DNA from: Trichobilharzia szidati
Lineage: Eukaryota; Platyhelminthes; Trematoda; Strigeidida; Schistosomatidae
Reading direction: 5' to 3'
DNA length: 64,000 bases
Assembly (NCBI GenBank): GCA_944472155.2
Contig: OX235275.1
Coordinates: 56,499,228-56,563,227, forward strand
Shown here: one piece after another, positions 23,395-33,212 of the stretch
Layout of the letters: each line of letters opens with the position of its first letter
How positions within the stretch are numbered: the first letter of the stretch is position 1
Translations under genes and position numbers: made by a program
Notes under the pieces: model-generated
Told to the model about the DNA's origin: nothing
The model's input: the letters and a program-made list of their open reading frames with translations, nothing else
Database searches by the model: none

Positions 23395-23720
23395 GGTGGG
23401 GTCAACCATTCTCACCTTAGCTAAATTCGTATTTTTTGACAGACAATCTGACCACCACCGATCTGTTGGTTTGACCTATGTAGTTGACTTAACTCACAGT
23501 CATTGCAAGGTATTTTTTAAATTATGTTATTTTGTCTAATTGGGTCCACTGGGTCCTTTAGTCTACAGAGCTTGTCCTGTTTGAGTGAGTTTGTAGGTTT
23601 GAATGCCACTCTAACATAATCAGTAAACATTACTGTGTAACACTGTAAGAATTTATCAACATTAATTTTACCCACAGTGGAATTATGATCTACCACAGTG
23701 CACAAGTTCTATTCTTATAT
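23395..23720 (-). mobile_element. Penelope-like connector and GIY-YIG start
   Basis: Minus strand: FKPTNSLKQDKLCRLKDPVDPIRQNN matches the same stretch of the copy at 21.7 kb, followed after a stop by IPCNDCE and a YIGQT-like sequence. Truncated on both sides. Confidence 0.75.
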
Positions 23721-24002
23721 CAATGTTGAAACTTATTTGAAATTGACGGCAGGTAGAGAGTGCGATTGGAAGACGCAATTGAATGATTAAAACAACAGGA
23801 AATAGAGTAAATGGGAAGCACTTTGATGGATAGGAAATGAAGTAGCTTAGTGATTTAAGCAGACCGCCAGTTGAAAATAAAACGCTACACTTCAGTCCAG
23901 TGAACACACTAAAGCTGAGTTCAATTTCAAATTATATAAACTCACGCATATTATAAAAGGACTTTTTCAGAGAATTCGTTCACTTATTTTTACAAGCGTG
24001 AT

Positions 24003-24945
24003 AATGCGACGGACTGCCGGAAACGACGAGACTGGCATAAAATGGACCTACACAAAATACTTGGAGGATCTAGACTTCGCCTATGATATATGTCTGATTT
24101 CCCACAAACTGTAAGATATGCAAGTGATGTAAAGCCATAAGTTGGCAGAAGAAGCATGAAAGCTAGGCCTTCAGGTGAACAAAGAGAGAACAGAGTTGAT
24201 GAAGATTCCTTGACACCAGCAACAACAACGGACAACAACCAGCGTAAATGGGAGAAATCTGAAAGAAACAGCATACTTTACTTACCTGGGAATCATCATT
24301 TCAACTACAGGCGGAACTGACGAGGAGATCAGAGCAAGGATCAGGAAAGCAAGGCAAGCTGTCATCACTCTCAAGTCTGTGTGAAGGTCAACACTCAATA
24401 CTCATCATGAAAAATAAGATCTGGATTTTCAACTCCAATGTGAAGTCAGTGCTACTTACTATGCGGATCAGAGACTTGACACCGCGCCGCTTCACGAAGG
24501 GCACTTCGAACGAACTACAGACCTTCATCATTGACAGCTAGCTGTCTTTTCTCAATACTATTCAAGATCAGATGGCTGGCCGGAAAAGATCAGCTACAGG
24601 AAGCGAGCCAACCAGGAACTAATTGTGCATCAAATATGCAAGAAGAGATGGAGGTGGATTGGCCATAGTCTGAGAAAACAAACCATCAAGTGACTGACAT
24701 CACATGCCAGGCCACAGCTCGAGTGGAACCCGGCCGAATGGGTAGCGGTGAGTTGGTCGTCAGTGCGAGGGTGAAAAAATGCAGGAGGTGATGCGAGGAG
24801 GAGATGAAGGCATGTGGACAGACGTGGAGCGAGGTGAAAATGTTGGCGGAGAACCGAACACAGTGGCGACGTGCGGCTAAAGCCCTATGTTCCTCTAGGA
24901 ATTGAAGGAAACAATAATAATAATTATAACTGTACAAGAGTAACT
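24003..24945 (+). mobile_element. RTE (SR2-like) LINE, RT C-terminal half with 3' tail
   Basis: Plus-strand peptides YLEDLDFAYDICLISH (motif C region, FADD changed to FAYD), FTYLGIIISTTGGTDEEIRARIRKARQA, then IFNSNVKSVLLT-type and RKRWRWIGHSLRK. The end is aaagccctatgttcctctag followed by an (AAT)n tail at 24918-24935. Stops and frameshifts are common. Confidence 0.85.
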
Positions 24946-25657
24946 ACTTATAATTAATGTTTCATGTCTGTGTACACAATACAAGAATAAAAATGAGTAT
25001 AGGTTATTGTTTATAGCAAAATATTTCAAAACTGTGATGAATAACCAGAGTTGTAACTATTAGGGAGTGGGTGGGCGAAGATTAGTAAGTTTAGACTAAG
25101 GTTACGTAATACGTAGTTCACTGAAGACCATGGAGGCAAGTATCAAAATCAATTATGTAGCAGGTGAAGAGAGCAAATAGAAGGTTACGTAAGAAAGTGG
25201 TGATAATAAATGTCATGAGAAAAATGCACAAAATAGTATTAATAACAAAACATTTTATAATAACTGAACTTAGAATAATGCCCAAGATCGAAGGTGTGGA
25301 TCTATAAGTTTCTTCTGTGTACATAAATCAAGGGTTTCCATCCAAATTGCTAAGGTGTCAGCATTGCAAAGTATATGAAAGCTTACCTTTTTCACTAGGC
25401 TTCTTTTGACTTTATAGATAACTTTGAATGAACTCTACTTGCACATTGAGTGGCTAATGTTGAAAATATGTTCAATTATGTAACTCCTAATTGATAGATT
25501 GTGGCCTTTTCTGTAGCCAATAGGGATAGTGTTCCTTGACTATTTTAGAGAAAACACACACTGAAGAACCGATAAATATCTCGCTGCTCATGAGGAAGTG
25601 AATTGGTAGATACACACAGAGTTAATGGAGAACACTGAGTGGGAAGAGGATACCAGT
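24946..25657. other. No gene seen
   Basis: No element or frame recognised. Confidence 0.4.
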
Positions 25658-25669
25658 CGTAATGTAGAA

Positions 25670-25909
25670 TAAATATATTTTTGTTACTTTGCGTTCCAAA
25701 TGGCACATAGGACTTCAATCCAGAGCTTTTAAGTTTCGGTAGCAGTGGTTTTATTTTCACTGGGTGGGATTGCTAGTCTCAAGCCCAGCCTTACCTGTTC
25801 GCCAGGCTGATCACTAGCTAAGCGAAGTTTGGAGATGCGTCGGTCGGGGATCAAATCGCGCACCATCTGGGTGGCTGGCGAACATTCTACCTTTGAGCCA
25901 TCGACGCAC
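25670..25909 (-). repeat. tRNA SINE (family C, RTE-tailed) with 12-bp TSD
   Basis: Perfect 12-bp direct repeats cgtaatgtagaa at 25658-25669 and 25910-25921. Minus-strand head starts gtgcgtcgatggctcaaagg (tRNA-like, box A region) with box B relative gatttgatccccg, and GCGTCGA/CCGACGC can pair as an acceptor stem. The 3' end on the minus strand (gaagtcctatgtgccatttg) resembles the RTE 3' end. Confidence 0.85.
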
Positions 25910-25921
25910 CGTAATGTAGAA

Positions 25922-26579
25922 GGTCGTCTAATATTCTCTTCTTTAAGGCGTCACATAGAAGGTCACCTTGTAACGCCACATTCATGTATGGCGTCTTCTT
26001 TGACACTGAAATGTGGTTTTGTCTATGAAGCATGGGTGGTTGCCATTTTTAATTAGTGTCTTCCTCATAAAAGCCATCTCTTTATCTACCGAATCAGTAC
26101 TGCAGATACTTCGGATCCTCATCGCGAAAGATATCATCAAGTTTCGCTTGCGATTTAAGGGACGCGTGGGGGTTACCCAACCCGTCCCACATAGGTTTTC
26201 TATATACTGGTCTGTTCAAAGTCTAATCAGACTTCTTTGTTAGTTGGACATTTAGAAATGGAATTGTCTATCTGGTTTCTCTTTCAACTGTTGATTTGAT
26301 GACTGGGTGGCAACTACTGATAACCTGTAGGACCATAATTATACATCACATACATTATCACTATTTGAAAAAGTACTTTGATGGTTTGAACAACATTCTA
26401 CACTAATTTTTGTTCTTGTGTTGTGTACGCGGAAGCACGAAAATAATTATATATAATTACGATTGTACAGCTAAGTAAATGAATTAGCCAAAAAGAGACT
26501 CTTCTCTAAACTGTTTGTTCTTACATTCATGTCTGTTCGAGTAATTTTCGTGTATTATAAAAGGCTACAATAAATCTAG
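25922..26579. other. No gene seen
   Basis: No recognised repeat or exon. Confidence 0.4.
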
Positions 26580-26592
26580 TATTCGATTTGAA

Positions 26593-27153
26593 TGGTTACA
26601 TAATTTTATCATGAGCTGACATCAGTGCGTGGGACTGCAAGGTCTTCCAATGGTTCTCTATAGCCGATATCAACTCATAATGAAATCCTGTAACCAATCA
26701 AACAAAATCCCTACAAACCAATACTTGAATATCAATGAGATGCTCACTAGCGACTGGACCTATTCAGGTAAGTAGTTACCTGGGGTTCTAGTGAGAAGTC
26801 GTGACCAGTAGGGTACAGCAGGTCCGGTGTGAGGACAAATACTCGCCGAAGACACTGGATAGGGGTCGCGCGATATCATGAATTGGCAGAACTTTGAATT
26901 CATGGTCTGGCCATTGGATCGGTTCCCAGTGAGTTGCTTAATGGTCTACGAGCTAACTCGCCAGCCTTCTAACCAGAAGGTCCTGGGTTCGAACCCTGTG
27001 ATGTGAATGCGTATTCATGAGGAGTCCCAAACTAGGCTGATGGAACAGCTGTCCAGTACTCCCAGGTGGTTTTCCAATGGTTCTCTGACTGATGCCAGCT
27101 CTTGATTAAATCCTGTGACCAATCAGTCAAATCCCTTCAGAGCAATACTTAAA
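26593..27153 (+). repeat. Family B hammerhead SINE, full-length, 13-bp TSD
   Basis: Best model copy. Perfect 13-bp duplications tattcgatttgaa at 26580-26592 and 27154-27166. Layout: inverted tail (26593-26625), first direct tail (26647-26733), body, tRNA-like segment with gggttcgaaccct near 26985, hammerhead segment near 27003-27060, second direct tail (27073-27153). The two direct tails are about 426 bp apart. The core here is decayed (CATGAGGAGTCCC...GATGGAACAG). It ends 100 bp before the first junctophilin exon. Confidence 0.9.
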
Positions 27154-27255
27154 TATTCGATTTGAAGTTTACCTCCTAAATTGTATGTTATGATGAAACC
27201 TTCGTATAATTCCAGGCATAAATGGTTGTTTGTTCTCTTTTTTGTTTCTTTCTAG

Positions 27256-27956
27256 GAAGTTATGCAGGTGAATACAAAAATGGTGTTCGTGAAGGACTTG
27301 GTGTCCGCCAATCGATACCATACGGTGAAGTGATAAATTTCTTTCCTGAAGAAGCTGCAATAGCCGCTGAAATGGCACTGGATATGAAAAAGAAGGCAGC
27401 TCTACAAAGTCTTTTAAATTCAGCTCATCACAGTCATGGTAGTCATCATCAGCATCATAATCAGCAACAGCAACATCATAACTATCAGAATGATAATCCC
27501 AACACTAACAGTGGTACACGTCGAGGAAGTTTAATTAGTCAGAGATCAGGTGATGCAGCTGAATTAGAAGATTTTGATTTAAGCGGACAAGATGATAATG
27601 AAGAGGAGCCGTATTCAGGCAGACGTCCAAATCCATCCGCTGGTCATGCCAGTAAAGATTTCAAGGATTTACGTATGTCATGTAAATTCAAATGTGGCTT
27701 TGTCTTATCCTCACAACGTAGTGAATTAATGTTAAGACGTCAACAAAAGTTGAATCACAGTGGGAGTGGATCATCATTGGCGCGGAATAAAAAGGAGGCT
27801 GGTCGGCGGGCAAAATCACTGACAAATCTTTTCAATCGATCGCTTAGTAAAGAGTCTATCGCTTGTGTACGACGTCAAGGCAGTGTAACAGAACGTTCAG
27901 CACGTGCTGTTTCAAAATTTCAACAAACACCTGAGTCAGTATTCACTTTGGATCAG
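27256..27956 (+). CDS. Junctophilin exon: end of MORN block and joining region
   Basis: Internal exon, 701 bp. The acceptor is ...tttctttctag before 27256; the donor gtaggc starts at 27957. The first codon is split (two bases here) and the exon ends in phase 0. Right after the acceptor it encodes SYAGEYKNGVREGLGVRQS, a MORN repeat with the junctophilin GVRQSxPYG signature, then the joining region: a helical stretch (EEAAIAAEMALDMKKKAA), a His/Gln-rich run at 27421-27486, an acidic part, and a basic Ser-rich part (RAKSLTNLFNRSLSKES). In known junctophilins the MORN repeats bind the plasma membrane and the C-terminus sits in the ER/SR, holding the two together for calcium coupling. The N-terminal MORN exon(s) were not found in 1-27255. 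Confidence 0.92.
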
Positions 27957-28129
27957 GTAGGCTAACCATGGGGTCATATTTTAGCGGTTTTTAAAACTAC
28001 TATTTTTTTGAAAATCAGGGCTTGAAAAAGTCACTTGAAGACCAATTGTACTACTAGTGTGTTCAAATAGTGCAAAATTAAGCTACGAAAACTAAATGCA
28101 GGCTAAGATTATTCAGAAAGTTGGTTAAA
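27957..28129 (+). other. Start of the 12.6-kb junctophilin intron
   Basis: Runs from the donor at 27957 to the acceptor before 40519. This first part shows no repeat; the rest is filled by the elements listed below. Confidence 0.7.
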
Positions 28130-29580
28130 GGTATCAGACTAAAAGCATTCTGAATGCACAGGTCCGGTTTCAGATCTCGAATAGCTAATGCTTCAGCTAT
28201 GTGCAGATGGCGTATGCTAAGTCCGTTTGTTCGATATTGTGATATTGTGTATCACTGTGAAGCATTCATGTGGGGGTGCTCGATGTCCGATGTCGCCTCT
28301 CTATTCACAAGCATCCCCTGACCGAAAAAATATGCTTCATTTGTAATTACATCGAAACTAACAACATAGAAGTTCCTTTTCCCATAAACTATCTGAATGA
28401 ACTACTTCTCAGATGTGCGTCCAATATCCAGTTTAAATTCAATGAACAGTTTTATGTACAGAAAGATGGGGTAGCCCTGGGGTCTCCTCTCGGTCCACTC
28501 CTAGCCGACTGCTTCATGGCGAGTCTCGAAAACAACATCCTCGATCCCTTGATAAGTCAACTGCACTTATACAGGAGATACGTAGATGATACGTTCATAA
28601 TCTGTGATGAAAAATCTGATTTAGATTCTCTCCTCAAAACCTTTAACGCAGCGCACTCATCAATAAGATTCACCTTAGAACGCGAATCCAACAACGCATT
28701 TCCATCCCTCGATGTACTACTCACCAGAAGACACTACTGTACGATCCGAAGATCGATATATCGCAAGCCAACATGGACTGGACAGTTTATCAACTTCCAG
28801 AGCTTTGGCCCACTGATCAGAAGGCGAAACCTGGTGCGTACATTATGTTTAAGGATTAGAAAGATCTGCTCGAAAGACATGGTAGAGAAAGAATTAAATT
28901 TTTAACGTGAAACCCTACTAGAGAACGGGTATCCACCAAGATTCATTGACAAGAACATGGAAGAGAAGCCTCCGTCGCCAAACATCGCAACGGTTCCTAA
29001 GAAGACTCTCTTCATGAACCTAGAATTCAAAGGTGACATCGCAGCGGAAATTCTCAGAAACCGCCTTTCTAAATGTTTGAAGAAGACATTTCCAGCAGCC
29101 ACCTTACGTATCATATTCTCCTGCAGAAAGTTAACCCGTCTAAGTTTAAGGATAAGATACCGCTTTTGGCCACTTCATTGTGTATTTATCAATTTACTTG
29201 CTCGTATGAAGCAAAGTATATCGGCCGTACTCAACGTCAAGTTCACAAACGTATTCCGGAACACTGTCCAGCTTGGTTAACCAGAGGAGAAAAGAAGAAT
29301 AGCAGCAGCTCTATCCTCGAACACCTTGTCATCGAGCACCTCCACATGAGTGCTTCACAGTGATACACAGAGTCCCTCAATATCGTACAAATGGACTTCG
29401 CATACAACATCTGTACATAGCTGAAGTATTAGCTATTCAAGTTCTAAAAGCATTCTTTCCCACAGTAGTGAGGATAATCAAGTGTGAATGCGAGGTCATG
29501 TTGAACAAATCGGAGAAATCATTCTTAACCTATAAATGCGATAACAGCCTTATAAGTTCTTTGAAGTAAAATACTATTAT
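28130..29580 (+). mobile_element. Penelope-like element, RT plus GIY-YIG, with inverted 5' piece
   Basis: ORF 28270-28905 (211 codons) is most of an RT: VPFPINYLNELL, QKDGVALGSPLGPLLADC (motif near 28465), YRRYVDDTFIICDE (catalytic, near 28580), FPSLDVLLTRR and YRKPTWTGQFINF. After a stop and frameshift the GIY-YIG part follows at 29073-29363: CSYEAKYIGRTQRQVHKRI. 28222-28295 is an inverted copy of 29325-29400 (gtatcactgtgaagcattca against its complement). It is one of the best preserved copies. The same subfamily lies inverted at 38.5-40.3 kb. Confidence 0.9.
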
Positions 29581-29934
29581 TTAATTGAATTTTAGATTTT
29601 CCCGTCGATTGATTAGACCGAAGTGCTCGGTCTCAGGTTGACATGTCGGCTTCTTGTGCAGATGCTTCAACGATGTCTGGGCATGTAATTAGAAGTTAAT
29701 TGGTGGATGGTGACTAGCAGTGGAATCCAGGATAACGCACATTTCGTCCTATTTGGGACTCATCAGCCGGATCTACCTACATTCCGCAGTGAGTGATGAT
29801 GTTCCCACCAAGTCTCGAAACCAGTGCCCATAGTTTCAAACGCATCTGCGCAAGAAGTTAACATGTCAATCTGAGACCGAGCACTTCAGTCCAATCAATT
29901 GACGGGAAAATCTAAAATTCAATTAAATAATTAA
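29576..29934 (-). repeat. Family A (Sm-alpha-like) element as a fold-back unit
   Basis: Inverted ends of about 85 bp: left ttgaattttagattttcccg at 29583, right cgggaaaatctaaaattcaa ending near 29925. They enclose, on the minus strand, the end of a tRNA-like head (actggtttcgagacttgg) and a hammerhead ribozyme. Smα-type retroposons of schistosomes are known to encode hammerheads; the long inverted termini are what I see here. Confidence 0.85.
29722..29774 (-). ncRNA. Hammerhead ribozyme with intact core
   Basis: Read on the minus strand: stem I 5' strand ATCCGG, core CTGATGA (29760-29766), stem II GTCCCAAATAGGAC with a 4-bp GTCC/GGAC stem, GAAA, a short stem III region TGTGCGTT, cleavage triplet ATC, and stem I 3' strand CTGGAT. 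Stem I pairs fully with one G-U. Compared with the other two copies it has three extra bases before the triplet. Best candidate for activity in the window. Confidence 0.8.
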
Positions 29935-29939
29935 TATGA

Positions 29940-30165
29940 CCCGTTGCACAAGAGGCAGTAGCTCTCGTGGCCCAAGTGATCTAGTGGATAACTCTTTGGC
30001 TGGTGTTTGAAACTGTGGGCACTGGGTTCGAGCCTCGATGGGCGCATCATCACTCAGTGACTGGGAAATGCAGGTACATCTAAATGACGAGCCCCAATTA
30101 GGACGAAATGCGCATCCTGGATTCCACTGCTAGTCACCATCCACCAATTAAAATACTTTTAAGCT
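29940..30165 (+). repeat. Family A (Sm-alpha-like) tRNA/hammerhead SINE
   Basis: tRNA-like head with box A-like gatctagtggataa (29979-29992) and box B gggttcgagcc near 30022, then the hammerhead and the 'ccactgctagtcaccatccaccaatta' tail. It lies directly beside the fold-back copy. Confidence 0.85.
30070..30130 (+). ncRNA. Hammerhead ribozyme, core mutated
   Basis: Core ATGACGA at 30084-30090 in place of CUGANGA, stem II gccccaattaggac, GAAA at 30105-30108, triplet ATC before CTGGAT. The C3 to A change removes a catalytic-core base and stem I's 5' strand (acatcta) is weakened, so it is probably inactive. Confidence 0.7.
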
Positions 30166-30274
30166 ATTAAGTATTTGCTTGGAGGGATTTCTTCTTTCCT
30201 AGCCCAGGACTCCTCATCAGTATTTGTTCCAGCTGGTAGAACTGCACAGAACAGGGTGAAACTATAATCTGTTG

Positions 30275-30689
30275 CTGCTGACGTATGTTCCACTCAGCAG
30301 GGAAGGCAATAATAAAAATTATATCAAGATAATTCACGTATTTAAACTGTGAACAGACAGAATTGATTAGCTTTTCAAATAGTTACACGGATAATTTTCT
30401 TAACTTTGAATAAACTGTTTTTCAATTCAGCTATGTCCAGACAATTTGAAGTTAAATTTTAAAGGTCACTCACTACAAAATACTTTTTCAGCTGTTAAAA
30501 ACAACACAAAATTTCAAAGTGAAGAATATTTTTTTTTGAAATTTTAAATGAACGATTTTACTGATTATTAAGGGATAGATAGCAAGATAGATGCAATGAA
30601 GGCGTGTGATTATTGATTGATATTAATATCATTTGCTGACCAATCAAACAAAACTTCGTAAAATGTAGCATAGGTGCAAACAACTAATG
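30275..30689. repeat. Inverted partner of 19362-19835 (first part)
   Basis: 30300-30690 is the reverse complement of 19440-19825, and at 30275-30320 carries the same RTE 3' end junction (gttccactcagcagggaagg then aataataaaa). The copy is interrupted at 30700 by a SINE pair and resumes at 31332. Confidence 0.8.
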
Positions 30690-30699
30690 TTCTGTGTAT

Positions 30700-31331
30700 C
30701 GATCACGAGCTGATATCGATTAGAGAACCATTGGAAAGCCAGTGGTGACTACTGGACAGCTGTTTCGTCCTAGTTTGGGACTCTCCACAGCACACCCATC
30801 GCCAAAGTTTGAATCCAGGACGTTCCGTTTACTAGGTGAACTGGTGGACCATTCAGCCGCTGGGACCCGACCCAATGATCCATTCCTGTAACCAATCAAA
30901 TCCTGGCAAATCAACGCTTGACAACTGATCTGATACTCATAAGCTACTGGCCCTAAACAGGAAGTTACCTGGGGTTCTAGTGAGAAGTCGTATCCAGTGG
31001 GGAATACTCAGTCACACAAGAGGACATTTAATAGCCTGTAAAAATGGCTGGCGGTTTCACTAAATATGTATATTTTACGGACTGGCAGAAGTTCGAATTC
31101 ATAGACCACGGGGTCGGGTCATGGTAGCCAAATGGTCTACAAGCTCTTCTCGTAAATGGAAGGTCCTGGGTTCGTACCCTTTGATGTGGGGGCCTATTGC
31201 TGAGCAGTCCCAAACTAGGACAGATGAAACAGCTGTCCAGCAATTCCAGCTATTTTTCCAATGATCCTCTAACTGATGTCACTTAGTGATGAACTCTATA
31301 ACCCATCAAATCCCTACAAAGCAACACTTGA
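30700..31331. repeat. Family B SINE pair with 10-bp TSD
   Basis: Flanked by ttctgtgtat (30690-30699) and ttctatgtat (31332-31341), one mismatch. Minus part 30700-30880 has GTGCTG-TGGAGA-GTCCCAAACTAGGAC-GAAACAGCTGTCCAGTAG. Plus part 30885-31331 has CTGAGCA-GTCCCAAACTAGGAC. Stem II and GAAAC are intact in the first; both cores carry changes. Confidence 0.85.
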
Positions 31332-31385
31332 TTCTATGTATTCCGTGTTGTGCATAAATAATCCAATGTAGTGAGTAGGAAATAT
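31332..31385. repeat. Inverted partner of 19362-19835 (second part)
   Basis: tgtgcataaataatccaatg continues the match to 19362-19400 after the SINE insertion, which shows the SINE came later than the duplication. Confidence 0.7.
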
Positions 31386-31435
31386 GTGAAACCAGTGAGA
31401 TTCTTGTCGAATATCTTTGTATTTTAGGGAGGTAA

Positions 31436-32035
31436 AATCAGTTATTATTAGTATTATTCCCTAAGGTTCTAAGTGGAACATGAACCTTCAGTAGAAAATT
31501 TACATTTTACTCTGTTTCTTGCAGAGTCTTTTTTGGCTTCAGAATTGTTTTCTAAGCTGTCGTCTCCCTCTCACACGACCTCTTCTATGTCAACCGCGAA
31601 GCCACACCTAACTCGCCGCCTCTCATTCACCTTTTTCTTGAAGGCAGCCTACATCCTCTTAGAAATGATTGTCATGACGTCCGCGCTAAGTGTCTGAACC
31701 ATATATAGAAACACTAATTCGATGTCCGTGTTGAATATATGGATAGTGTTTTTTTATGCCGATTGCAGGAGACTTCCAGACCGATTTCACATTAGTGAAG
31801 ATCTGTCTCAATTTTCCGATCCTGGTTTGTTTTGACATCCTCATCCATACAGCCTGCCTGTAGTTGAAAGAATGCTGCCTAAATGAGTGAAAGAAGTAAT
31901 CACCTTCCAATCTTAGTCATTGATAGTGACTGGTGCTTGTTACTGTTGCTTCGGTATCTTCATCACTTCTATCCTCTCTATGTTCACGTATCAGTCGTAG
32001 GACTGCTGAAACTGGAGAGTGTATCACACTAGTGG
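31436..32035 (-). mobile_element. RTE (SR2-like) LINE 3' fragment
   Basis: (ATT)n tail at 31441-31457 and 'ccctaaggttctaagtggaa', then C-terminal RT on the minus strand (WMRMSKQTRIGKLRQIFTNVKSVWKSPA near 31740-31850). Broken frames. Confidence 0.8.
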
Positions 32036-32103
32036 TCTACCTCTAATCCAATTAGTTGTAACTGTCTGTTGTACAGGTCAGCATACTGAAAGTCTCATAC
32101 TGT

Positions 32104-32393
32104 TAGATGGTTGGAGGCAATGGGCAGGAAGCCTTGGACACCAGCTAGGTTTCGTGCTAGTCTGAACTCGTCAGTCAGCAAGACGTATCTGCAACCCTGA
32201 AGGAACTCGTGTCCCTTCTGAGATTCGGACCCGCGTCACCCAGTGCTACCTGAGCCATCTAACTCATCAGATCAGTATGTACCATGATGGCTAGCCACCT
32301 AGAATGGTGGCCACATTGCAAACATGACTGATAGAATTCAGTCTGCACCGAAGTAAGGACTAGATACATCTCACTAGTTACTAGTGTCCAATC
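32104..32393 (-). repeat. tRNA-derived SINE (family D), complete, 15-bp TSD
   Basis: Perfect 15-bp duplication aaagtctcatactgt at 32089-32103 and 32394-32408. The minus strand carries a tRNA-like head with box B relative gggtccgaatctc (near 32220-32234) and box A relative tagatggctcagg. The far end is gtgtccaatca. Size 290 bp. Confidence 0.9.
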
Positions 32394-32629
32394 AAAGTCT
32401 CATACTGTATCAAAATTATATTGATTATTATCGATTTGTGTAGTTTATTTGGTACACCTCAAAACGGAAGGATGGGGTCACTTTCTTCCTTAAAACAGAA
32501 TGACTACAGACACCACAATATTGGAATAAAATCAACAATGATTGAAACAAAACTGGTAGAAACTAAAACGCTGAGTGTAACATACCTGCTTAAATTGGAC
32601 AGCAAGAGTAAGCGTTTATTTTCATTTTA

Positions 32630-32850
32630 TCACCTCCTGAGTGGAACGTAGCGCTTCCAGACTAGAAGTTTCATTAGTAGTGGTGATTTTCATTTACGGA
32701 GTGGGGTTTGCTAGCCTCCTACCAAATGTTCCCTTCATTTTTAGGCTTCTTGTCAGCTAGAAAACTAGGTGAGGTTTATGAATGCGACAGTAGGGAGTCG
32801 AACCTGGACCATATGCATTACTACTGAGCATTTACATTCAGATTCATTGT
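32630..32850 (-). repeat. tRNA SINE (family C, RTE-tailed), decayed
   Basis: Minus strand: head remnant with gtccaggttcgactccc, ending with the RTE-like end (gcgctacgttccactcagg). No clear TSD. Confidence 0.65.
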
Positions 32851-32981
32851 AAATGATTCGCTAACTCAATGATAAATTGTTTAGCAAGAGACTTTAGAGT
32901 TGAATAAAGGTGCTGTCTTAGAGATTTCGAAAAGACTTTTAATGAACAAAGAATATTCCTTCCAAGTAAGATAAAGAATTG

Positions 32982-33212
32982 CGTCGATGGCACAGCGGTA
33001 AAATGCTCGCCGAACACAAATGTGTTCTGGGGTTCGATCCCCTACCGACGCACTCCTTTACCTCGCTAAGCCAGTAATAAGACTGGTAAAGAGGGAAGGT
33101 TAAGCATGAAGCTAACAAACCCACCCTGTAAAAATAAACACCACTGCCAGCGAGACTTCAAGTCTCTAGCTTGAAGCCCTGTGTTCCACTGGCAACGTGA
33201 AGGAATAAAAAA
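32982..33212 (+). repeat. tRNA SINE (family C, RTE-tailed)
   Basis: Head gcgtcgatggcacagcggta with box B ggggttcgatcccc (33029-33042) and acceptor-like pairing GCGTCG/CGACGC. The tail is actcctttacctcgctaagc ... agccctgtgttccactggca then ggaataaaa. Confidence 0.85.

Noticed and set aside
27222..27255. ATG at 27222 as the start of the junctophilin ORF
   Set aside because: The stretch is pyrimidine-rich intron ending in tctag; homology and phase begin only at 27256, and a junctophilin needs upstream MORN repeats.
32982..33060. Real tRNA gene
   Set aside because: Boxes A and B and an acceptor-like stem exist, but the D and anticodon arms do not form and the sequence recurs with SINE tails and TSDs.
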